Below are positions 1-5,041 of a DNA stretch of 6,676 nt, one piece after another; positions within the stretch are counted from its first letter, which is position 1; each line of letters opens with the position of its first letter. The position numbers and the translations under genes were made by a program. The stretch is taken from assembly GCA_017537495.1 (NCBI GenBank), contig JAFYKS010000435.1, forward strand, positions 1 to 6,676, written 5' to 3'. The notes beneath the pieces were generated by a model. That model did not search any database and had not been told where the DNA came from. It saw nothing but the letters and a program-made list of their open reading frames with translations. Source of the stretch: Bacillota bacterium. GTDB lineage: Bacteria > Bacillota > Clostridia > Peptostreptococcales > Anaerovoracaceae.

Positions 1-222
1 AGTGTCAATCTTCTTTACATCATCTACATCATCATCTGCATGAGCCAGCAGTGCCTTCTGCAGAGATTCTGCACCATCTTTCTTCTTGCTGTTTTCAGAC
101 ATATTGTCCAGCAGAGTCGGAACAGCCTTCTGCAGCAGTAAACCTACCACATCATCATCCACACCAACTGCCTTACCAATCTGCTTTGCCATGGAACCTG
201 TCAATAAATCTTTAATATCCAT
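1..222 (-). CDS. DUF937 family protein (N-terminal 74 residues; cut by window edge)
   Basis: The reading frame is open from an ATG at 222 down to base 1 without a stop, so only the first 74 residues are present. A perfect AGGAGGT lies 5 nt upstream (228-234) and fixes the start. The visible protein begins MDIKDLLTGSMAKQIGKAVG and continues with a helical stretch containing VPTLLDNMSEN (about residues 34-44), a lysine patch, GAESLQKALLAH (about 50-61) and an acidic DDDVDD run. The layout of a leucine-rich helix, a short Ser/Lys linker, then a GA-SL-KAL helix ending in His is what I know from Firmicute DUF937 proteins, which are small and have no established function. No signal peptide or membrane segment is visible. 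It is transcribed divergently from the methyltransferase gene. The family call is made from pattern memory. Confidence 0.8.
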   Translation of the reverse strand, partial: MDIKDLLTGSMAKQIGKAVGVDDDVVGLLLQKAVPTLLDNMSENSKKKDGAESLQKALLAHADDDVDDVKKIDT

Positions 223-253
223 ATGAAACCTCCTGTGGGTATGAGTTAGCATA

Positions 254-282
254 ATATTAACACAGGTTTTAAAAACTTACAA
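254..282 (-). promoter_or_regulatory. Promoter of the DUF937 gene
   Basis: On the minus strand there is a TTGTAA -35 (277-282), a 17-nt spacer and a TAATAT -10 (254-259). The -10 is preceded by TGT, giving an extended -10. It lies about 30 nt upstream of the DUF937 start codon, leaving a short leader that contains the ribosome binding site. Confidence 0.55.
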
Positions 283-289
283 GTTTTAC

Positions 290-318
290 GTGTATCCATC
301 GGGATTTTATGGTATACT
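290..318 (+). promoter_or_regulatory. Probable promoter of the methyltransferase gene
   Basis: TATACT at 313-318 is preceded by TGG (extended -10) and sits 39 nt upstream of the ATG at 358. The -35 region at 17-nt spacing (290-295, GTGTAT) is poor, so this would depend on the extended -10. It lies back to back with the divergent promoter at 254-282. Confidence 0.4.
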
Positions 319-357
319 TTCAGTTGGAAAACGTTTAACCATGGAGGTTTTAAATAA

Positions 358-1593
358 ATGAAACAGATGACAGCCCTCTTCGAAGATATTTTCTGCGAAG
401 AGAAACTGATAAAAATGATATTCGGCGGCAAGCGGAAGAAATCCCAGGAATGCCAGAAAGCAGCCATCCGCCCAGTCCGCATCAGCGGCCAGCTGGTATA
501 CCAGGTGGAATACACCTTTGAGAAAAAGGTTACCCACGAAAACCTGAACGCAGAAGATGCCGTAAAGAAGTCCCTGGATCTGATTACAGAAGACTTCAAG
601 CAGATTAATATTTTCCTGGAAGGGGAAGACATTCAGGTATTGGCATCCAAGCCTGCCTCACCGAAGGTATCACGCAAGGGTGGTACGAAGAAACAGGGCA
701 GCCTGGAGCATAATCAGAAGAAGAACTACGTGATTCCTGATGGTCAGCCTGTAGATTTCCTGATACGCCTCGGTGTCATGGATAAGGATGGCCGCGTGTT
801 CAAAAAACATTACGGCAAGTTCCGTCAGATCAACCGTTACCTGGAAATCGTGGAAGATGTGTTCCCTTACCTGCCGGAGGAAGGTCCTGACGGCCGTCCG
901 CTGAAGATTATCGATTTCGGCTGCGGCAAGGCTTATCTGACTTTCGCCATCTACTATTATCTGAAGGTTCTGAAGCAGCGTAATGTAGAAATCATCGGTC
1001 TGGACCTGAAAACCGATGTTATCGATTTCTGCAACAAGGTTGCTCACGATCTGAAATATCATGAACTGAAGTTCCTCATGGGCGATATCGCAGACTACAC
1101 CAGTGACCATGCTGATATGGTAGTAACACTGCATGCCTGTGACACGGCTACCGACTACGCCCTGATCAATGCGGTATCCTGGAATACAAAGGTTATCCTC
1201 AGTGTCCCATGCTGCCAGCACGAACTCTTCAGCCAGATTAAGAGTGATGTGCACCAGCCGATGCTGAAGCACGGCATCCTGAAGGACCGTCTGACAGAAT
1301 ATCTGACCGATGGTCTGCGCGGACTGAAGCTGGAAGCCTGCGGCTATGATGTAGCCATGATTGAATTTACCAGCCTGGAGCACACCGCCAGAAATATCAT
1401 GATTAAGGCAGTAAAAAGTGATGCCGCTGCCGATGCACTGGAAGCTGCTGAAAACGGTGCGGACCGCCGCCAGCAGGCTGCAATTCTCCGTGCTGCAGAA
1501 GCCAAGGCATCCCGGGCTCAGCGCCAGTACGAAGAGCTGCGTGATTTCTATCAGGTACGCCCTACCATCGACCAGCTGATGCCAAATAAATAA
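358..1593 (+). CDS. Class I SAM-dependent methyltransferase, METTL25/RRNAD1-like (Methyltransf_32 type)
   Basis: The protein has 411 residues. The ATG at 358 has GGAGG at 343-347, 10 nt upstream. The Rossmann methyltransferase core is in the middle. The glycine-rich SAM motif I is IIDFGCGKAYLTFA (184-197). The acidic end of beta-2 is IIGLDLK with D216. MGDIADY (241-247) probably corresponds to the adenine-binding acidic loop. HACDTATDYAL (259-269) and SVPCCQHEL (282-290) follow. The His-Ala-Cys-Asp plus Pro-Cys-Cys pair is, as I recall, the signature of the Methyltransf_32 family, related to eukaryotic METTL25/RRNAD1. The target is unknown; RNA is plausible but inferred. Residues 1-120 form a separate N-terminal region with a Lys-rich linker (about 105-122). 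The C-terminus from about 360 is Ala/Glu/Arg/Gln-rich and probably helical or coiled coil. The gene is monocistronic, ending at a shared terminator. The family is fairly sure, the substrate is not. Confidence 0.85.
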   Translation: MKQMTALFEDIFCEEKLIKMIFGGKRKKSQECQKAAIRPVRISGQLVYQVEYTFEKKVTHENLNAEDAVKKSLDLITEDFKQINIFLEGEDIQVLASKPASPKVSRKGGTKKQGSLEHNQKKNYVIPDGQPVDFLIRLGVMDKDGRVFKKHYGKFRQINRYLEIVEDVFPYLPEEGPDGRPLKIIDFGCGKAYLTFAIYYYLKVLKQRNVEIIGLDLKTDVIDFCNKVAHDLKYHELKFLMGDIADYTSDHADMVVTLHACDTATDYALINAVSWNTKVILSVPCCQHELFSQIKSDVHQPMLKHGILKDRLTEYLTDGLRGLKLEACGYDVAMIEFTSLEHTARNIMIKAVKSDAAADALEAAENGADRRQQAAILRAAEAKASRAQRQYEELRDFYQVRPTIDQLMPNK

Positions 1594-1622
1594 TCAAATA
1601 AATAATAAGGAACAAAAAATAC

Positions 1623-1648
1623 AAAAGTGGACTTTTCAGTCCACTTTT
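1623..1648. terminator. Bidirectional intrinsic terminator between convergent genes
   Basis: A perfect 11-bp stem (AAAAGTGGACT at 1623-1633 with AGTCCACTTTT at 1638-1648) has a TTTC loop. It is followed by a T-rich run on the plus strand and by TTTTGTATTTTTT on the minus strand. It lies 30 nt after the methyltransferase stop and 9 nt after the racemase-like gene stop, so it can serve both. Confidence 0.85.
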
Positions 1649-1657
1649 TATATTTTC

Positions 1658-2452
1658 TTAAATTTCCACTTCCACTGTCTGCATCGGTTTCACATCCACA
1701 GGGCTGTCGATGTAAATTTCCACCGCACGTCCGTCCTTAACGACTGCAGTGGCATCAATGGTGCCTGCCGGCTGCGGAATGGACCAGCTGTATGTGCCGT
1801 CCTCACGTCCCATGGAAAATGCCGCTGCCATGGCTGTTGTGCCGGATCCGCAGGACCCTTCAAAATATGTAGAATCCACGTCTTTCACATATACAACCGG
1901 TGTCAGCTTTTTCTCTGCTGTATCCCAGAACATGAATCCCATAGCCGGTGGATTCAGCTGCTCGTAAACACGGTCTTTCAGCAGGTCAAAGACTTCCTTT
2001 GATGCCGGCAGATCCTCCACGATGATGTGCAGAATGCCTCCGAAGTCCACGATGGTGCATTCCTGCTTCTTTTCGCAGGAAATCGGATTCGGCATGCGGA
2101 TTTTGGCACTGTTCATATCCATATCCAGTTCTACCTGCAGTGTGTAATCACATCCGCTGACCTGTACGGTGCGCACAGAGGTACCGCAGTCGCCCGCTTC
2201 CTGTGCCAGAATCAGGCCGAAGGAACGGGATGCATTGCCGCAGAATTCCAGTCCGCACATTTCCATAGCCCCATCAGCAGCAGGAATATCTGCCTTTTCC
2301 AGAATAAAGGCCACCTGCTCCCCTTTCAGTTCCTCCATTGCCAGAAGCTGGGACGCCACAGTCTGATATTCACTGCGGGGAACCGGTGTTTTAACGAATA
2401 TGGTAATATTGCCGGATGGGTTGGCAACAATAATATCGATATTTTTTTTCAT
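1658..2452 (-). CDS. DapF-like cofactor-independent amino acid racemase/epimerase
   Basis: The protein has 264 residues. The start is fixed by AAAGGAG (2460-2466) 7 nt before the ATG. It has the two-lobed diaminopimelate epimerase fold pattern. The first half carries FCGNASRSFG, with catalytic-type C71 in a CGN motif. The second half carries EGSCGSGTTAMAAA, with C201 in a CGSG motif. In this superfamily these two cysteines act as the acid/base pair that removes and returns the alpha proton without PLP. True DapF usually reads CGNGxRC around the first cysteine, and here it is CGNASRS. The DapF asparagine/arginine substrate-contact motifs are not obvious either. It may therefore be a relative such as a histidine-racemase-like (CntK-type) enzyme or another amino acid racemase. 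No lysine-biosynthesis or metallophore genes are adjacent. It follows the flavoprotein gene by 4 nt, and its ribosome binding site overlaps that gene's last codons, so the two are translationally linked. Superfamily sure, substrate unknown. Confidence 0.82.
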   Translation of the reverse strand: MKKNIDIIVANPSGNITIFVKTPVPRSEYQTVASQLLAMEELKGEQVAFILEKADIPAADGAMEMCGLEFCGNASRSFGLILAQEAGDCGTSVRTVQVSGCDYTLQVELDMDMNSAKIRMPNPISCEKKQECTIVDFGGILHIIVEDLPASKEVFDLLKDRVYEQLNPPAMGFMFWDTAEKKLTPVVYVKDVDSTYFEGSCGSGTTAMAAAFSMGREDGTYSWSIPQPAGTIDATAVVKDGRAVEIYIDSPVDVKPMQTVEVEI

Positions 2453-2456
2453 AATC

Positions 2457-3044
2457 TTACTCCTTTATCATCATTTCATGAAGCTTCTGTGCAAAATCCA
2501 CAGCCTTCTGCTGCTTCTCTTCGTCCATGAAGTTTTCTTTATAGCTGCGCTGACGTGCTGCCAGCATGCCTGCATAGTTCAGTTTTGAATGGCGGCAGTA
2601 TCTGCGAAGGCTTTCTTCCATCAGATCTGTCCCTTTTTCCACAGGATACCCGCAGGTGGTTATCAGTGCCGCGGTCTTGCCTTCCCAGAGAGATGGGCCC
2701 CATTCCTCACCATAATATTTATTCATACCATAGACCAGTCTGTCCAGTGCCGCCTTCATCGGCGGGGTCCAGGACCAGCTGTATACCGGCGATGCCAGAA
2801 GAAGCAGATCCGACTCCATAACAGAATCAAATATGTTCTCCATACTGTCTTGCTGAATACAGCCGAACACGCTCCAGTCTTTCTGACATCTGCGGCAGGC
2901 CAGACAAGGTTTTACGTCTTCTGCGTACAGAGAATACGCTCTGCAGTCATGACCCAGTTCCGTCAGTTTCTCCTTCACAGGTTTTAGAAGCTGCGCCGTA
3001 TTCCCCTCAGGTCTTGGGCTCGCAAACAAAATACATACTTTCAT
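2457..3044 (-). CDS. Flavodoxin-fold NAD(P)H-dependent oxidoreductase (iron-sulfur flavoprotein-like)
   Basis: The protein has 195 residues from the ATG at 3044, which has AGGAGG at 3052-3057, 7 nt upstream. An in-frame ATG at 3077 would add 11 residues, but it lies within the predicted promoter and upstream of the expected transcript start, so it is rejected. The N-terminus MKVCILFASPRPEGNTAQLL is a flavodoxin-type beta strand plus FMN phosphate-binding loop (SPRPEGNTA, 9-17). ASPVYSWSWTPPMKAALDR (84-102) is the second FMN-contacting loop and helix of NADPH-dependent FMN reductases. Between them is C47-x2-C50-x2-C53-x8-C62, close to the compact cysteine motif (CX2CX2CX4-7C) of archaeal and bacterial iron-sulfur flavoproteins, so a 4Fe-4S cluster is possible. 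It is first in an operon with the racemase-like gene. It is probably a cytosolic electron-transfer or quinone/disulfide-type reductase, with substrate unknown. Confidence 0.83.
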   Translation of the reverse strand: MKVCILFASPRPEGNTAQLLKPVKEKLTELGHDCRAYSLYAEDVKPCLACRRCQKDWSVFGCIQQDSMENIFDSVMESDLLLLASPVYSWSWTPPMKAALDRLVYGMNKYYGEEWGPSLWEGKTAALITTCGYPVEKGTDLMEESLRRYCRHSKLNYAGMLAARQRSYKENFMDEEKQQKAVDFAQKLHEMMIKE

Positions 3045-3075
3045 CAAATTGCCTCCTGCATGCTCCTTTTCTGTC

Positions 3076-3104
3076 ATTCTACCATTTCACAACAGGCTTT
3101 ACAA
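3076..3104 (-). promoter_or_regulatory. Promoter of the flavoprotein-racemase operon
   Basis: On the minus strand there is a TTGTAA -35 (3099-3104), a 17-nt spacer and a TAGAAT -10 (3076-3081) preceded by TGG (extended -10). The transcript should begin near 3069, about 25 nt before the ATG at 3044, which supports that start codon. Confidence 0.65.
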
Positions 3105-3135
3105 CGGTATTTCCCTCCTCTTAGCAAAAAATTGC

Positions 3136-3164
3136 TTGTATTATAAATATAAATATGGTATTCT
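3136..3164 (+). promoter_or_regulatory. Promoter of the tRNA-Ser gene
   Basis: There is a TTGTAT -35 (3136-3141), a 17-nt spacer and a TATTCT -10 (3159-3164) preceded by TGG (extended -10). The surrounding sequence is very A/T-rich. The start would be near 3171, giving a leader of about 65 nt before the mature tRNA. A short inverted repeat, AGCAA-AAA-TTGCT (3124-3136), touches the -35. Confidence 0.6.
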
Positions 3165-3199
3165 GTTATGGCTGATTTATTCAGCAAAAAGCAGCATCA

Positions 3200-3220
3200 G
3201 GCACCCTTCAGCAAGGTGCC
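3200..3220 (+). other. Hairpin in the tRNA-Ser precursor leader
   Basis: GGCACC (3200-3205) pairs with GGTGCC (3215-3220). The stem extends by two more A-T pairs past a bulged C, leaving a CAGC loop. There is no T-run, so it is not a terminator. It lies 16 nt upstream of the mature tRNA 5' end and may shape precursor folding or processing. Confidence 0.4.
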
Positions 3221-3236
3221 GAACCCGTGGAGACTG

Positions 3237-3327
3237 GGAGATGTACCCAAGAGGTTCAAGGGACCGCACTCGAAATGCGGCAGCCCGGGTAACCGGGGCG
3301 TGGGTTCGAATCCCACCATCTCCGCCA
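3237..3327 (+). tRNA. tRNA-Ser (anticodon CGA)
   Basis: This is a complete class II tRNA of 91 nt. Acceptor strands are GGAGATG (3237-3243) and CATCTCC (3317-3323), followed by discriminator G and an encoded CCA (3325-3327). The D stem is CCC/GGG (3246-3248, 3260-3262). The anticodon stem is CCGCA/TGCGG with loop CTCGAAA, giving anticodon CGA at 3271-3273, which reads UCG. The long variable arm typical of serine tRNA is CCCGG-GTAA-CCGGG (3284-3297). The T stem is GTGGG/CCCAC with loop TTCGAAT. Every stem pairs without mismatch. It has its own promoter and terminator and stands alone, not in a tRNA cluster. Confidence 0.97.
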
Positions 3328-3332
3328 CAAAG

Positions 3333-3373
3333 AAAACACCTGCGAAGTCGCTCTCGCAGGTGTTTTTGTGTTT
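3333..3373 (+). terminator. Intrinsic terminator of the tRNA-Ser gene
   Basis: A perfect 13-bp stem (3333-3345 with 3354-3366, core CACCTGCGA/TCGCAGGTG) has an 8-nt loop. It is followed by TGTGTTTTTT. It begins 6 nt after the tRNA CCA end. Confidence 0.92.
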
Positions 3374-3417
3374 TTTGAATTTCTGATTTCCTGCTATTGG
3401 TTTTTTGTGTCCGTATT

Positions 3418-3440
3418 CAAAGAAATACTTATTTTCTTTG
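3418..3440. promoter_or_regulatory. Candidate operator: perfect inverted repeat abutting the transporter promoter
   Basis: CAAAGAAA (3418-3425) and TTTCTTTG (3433-3440) are exact reverse complements separated by 7 nt. The right arm ends at the base before the -35 hexamer. The position suits a dimeric regulator acting on the transporter gene, either as a repressor covering the -35 or as an activator beside it. There is no T-run beyond it, so it is not a plausible terminator. The regulator is unknown. Confidence 0.45.
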
Positions 3441-3469
3441 TTGACACGCACAATTTTTTCTTGTATACT
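3441..3469 (+). promoter_or_regulatory. Strong promoter of the sodium-coupled transporter gene
   Basis: A consensus TTGACA -35 (3441-3446), an exact 17-nt spacer and a TATACT -10 (3464-3469) with one deviation from consensus. This is the best sigma-A match in the window. The start would be near 3476, giving a 5' leader of about 54 nt. Confidence 0.85.
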
Positions 3470-3529
3470 GGGAACATGTTAATTGCTTCTTAACGAAGAG
3501 GCTTGCAATTATTCTTGGGAGGTTTATTC

Positions 3530-4936
3530 ATGGACGAAAAAAATCGTGGTAATTTCAGCGGAAGCCTGGGGTTCATTCTTTCAGCTATCGGTTCTGCTGT
3601 AGGTCTTGGTAACTTATGGGGTTTCCCTTACAAAATGGGTGCTAATGGTGGTTTCCCATTCTTAATTATTTATTTAGTATTCGTAGTATTCTGCGGCGTG
3701 GTTGTTATGGCGCTGGAAATGGCTATCGGCCGTAAGACCGGTAAGAGCCCTGTTCTGGCTATGGCATCCCTGGGCAGCAAGTATAAATTCGTCGGCTGGC
3801 TCAGTGTACTGTGTCCAATCATCATCAGTGGTTTCTACTCAATCCTTATCGGCTATTCCGTAAGATACGTATGGGGCTTCCTGCTCGAAATCTTCGGTGC
3901 TAACGGTTTCGGCGGCATGGGCGGCGGAGACTTCTTCGGTGCATACACTGCTGAACCAATGCAGGTTCTGCTCTTCACCGTAATTACACTGGTATTCTGC
4001 GGACTCATCGTTGCAGGCGGTATCTCCGGCGGTATCGAAAAATTCAATAAGATTGGTATCCCTGGCCTGTTCATCCTGCTGATTGTAATCATCGTTTACA
4101 ACTTCACATTACCAGGCGCAACTCAGGGTCTGACATATATGTTCACTTCCAAGGGTATGGAAATGGCTGGTACTGAGTTCAACTTCTTCAATGCTTGCCG
4201 TGTTGCTGCAGGTCAGATGCTGTTCTCCTGTTCCCTGGGTATGGGTATTATGATCACCTTCGGTTCCTACATGGATCCTAAGGAAAACATCTCCAAGAAT
4301 GCATGGGTAATTCCTGCTGCTGACACACTGGCTGCTATTATGGCAGGTCTGGCAATCTTCCCTGCTGTGTTCGCACAGGGCGGTTCTCCAAACGGCGGCG
4401 TTGGTCTGTTATTCATCACTCTGCACGACACCTTCACTTCCATGGGCAGCATCGGTAATGTAATCGGTTTCCTGTTCTATGTACTGGTAATCTTTGCAGG
4501 CGTATCCTCTCTGATTTCCCTGATGGAAGTAGCTTCTGCGCACTATATTGACAGCAACGAAGCAAAGGGTAAGCCGGTTTCCAGAAAGAACGCAGTTCTG
4601 ACTATGACCTTAATCATCTTCGTACTGTCCATTCCAGTTTGCTTAGACATGCTGGGCGGCGGTGCTACAAGCCAGTTACCTCTGGTAAGCAAGATTGGCT
4701 GTCTGGTAGACACTTACGACTTCTTTACTGAAGGTATCATGATGCCTCTGGCTGCAATCCTGATGTGTCTGATCGTTGGCTGGGCTAAGGGTCCTGAATG
4801 GTATGAAGAAGAAATGGAAAAGCATGGAAACAAGATCATGGGTAAGGCATTCTTCAGAATTTCCATCAAGTACATCACACCAATCATGATGACATTCGTA
4901 CTCATCTCTCTAGCACTGTCCTATCTGGGAATCTAA
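3530..4936 (+). CDS. Sodium-dependent transporter, NSS/SLC6 (SNF) family
   Basis: The protein has 468 residues. The ATG at 3530 has GGGAGG (3517-3522) 7 nt upstream, and the in-frame ATG at 3503 has no such site. It is an inner-membrane symporter with about 11 hydrophobic segments, the usual number for bacterial members, in the LeuT fold. TM1 carries the family signature GFILSAIGSAVGLGN (14-28). Against LeuT, the Na2 residues G21 and V24 and the Na1 residues A23 and N28 are kept. TM6 has SCSLGMG (233-239), giving S233 at the T254 position. TM7 has D265 where LeuT has N286. TM8 has FAGVSS (322-327), giving S326/S327 for Na2. The LeuT outer-gate arginine R30 aligns with G31 (NLWGFPY), while the partner aspartate is probably kept in DTYDFF (394-399). 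The substrate is presumably an amino acid, but which one cannot be read. It is monocistronic. Many codons end in T in Gly and Ala boxes and the promoter is strong, suggesting high expression. Confidence 0.93.
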   Translation: MDEKNRGNFSGSLGFILSAIGSAVGLGNLWGFPYKMGANGGFPFLIIYLVFVVFCGVVVMALEMAIGRKTGKSPVLAMASLGSKYKFVGWLSVLCPIIISGFYSILIGYSVRYVWGFLLEIFGANGFGGMGGGDFFGAYTAEPMQVLLFTVITLVFCGLIVAGGISGGIEKFNKIGIPGLFILLIVIIVYNFTLPGATQGLTYMFTSKGMEMAGTEFNFFNACRVAAGQMLFSCSLGMGIMITFGSYMDPKENISKNAWVIPAADTLAAIMAGLAIFPAVFAQGGSPNGGVGLLFITLHDTFTSMGSIGNVIGFLFYVLVIFAGVSSLISLMEVASAHYIDSNEAKGKPVSRKNAVLTMTLIIFVLSIPVCLDMLGGGATSQLPLVSKIGCLVDTYDFFTEGIMMPLAAILMCLIVGWAKGPEWYEEEMEKHGNKIMGKAFFRISIKYITPIMMTFVLISLALSYLGI

Positions 4937-4958
4937 TTACTAAGACTTTTAAAATATT

Positions 4959-4991
4959 AAGAGAAGTTCTCCGTGAACTTCTCTTTTTTTT
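4959..4991 (+). terminator. Intrinsic terminator after the transporter gene
   Basis: AAGAGAAGTTC (4959-4969) pairs perfectly with GAACTTCTCTT (4975-4985) around a TCCGT loop. The T-run continues to 4991. It begins 22 nt after the stop codon. Confidence 0.93.
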
Positions 4992-5012
4992 CTTCTAAAA
5001 ATGGGTTATACT
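4984..5012 (+). promoter_or_regulatory. Probable promoter of the aminopeptidase-YitT operon
   Basis: TATACT at 5007-5012 is a good -10, 29 nt upstream of the ATG at 5042. At 17-nt spacing the -35 would be TTTTTT (4984-4989), inside the T-run of the preceding terminator. The -35 match is therefore weak. Confidence 0.45.
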
Positions 5013-5041
5013 ATGGGTATTAAATCAATCCGGAGGTTATC

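Noticed and set aside
670..1383. 237-codon minus-strand frame inside the methyltransferase gene
   Set aside because: It is the antisense shadow of a gene with clear catalytic motifs, and its translation shows no recognisable domain.
2027..2530. 167-codon plus-strand frame opposite the racemase-like gene
   Set aside because: It is a shadow of a well-supported gene and has no recognisable motif.
3114..3120. GGAGGG on the minus strand upstream of the flavoprotein promoter
   Set aside because: It looks like a ribosome binding site but no open frame follows it. The next TTG is followed at once by TAA.
3237..3327. tRNA gene as an integrated-element attachment site
   Set aside because: No integrase is present, I saw no second copy of the tRNA 3' end in the window, and the terminator follows directly.
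3168..3386. 72-codon plus-strand frame starting MADLFSKKQHQ and running through the tRNA
   Set aside because: It has no ribosome binding site, its ATG lies at or before the predicted transcript start, and most of it translates the tRNA and terminator.
3197..3451. 84-codon minus-strand frame across the tRNA-Ser gene
   Set aside because: It is antisense to a perfectly paired tRNA and its terminator. Frames reading VGFEPTP-like sequence are a well-known artefact of tRNA antisense translation.
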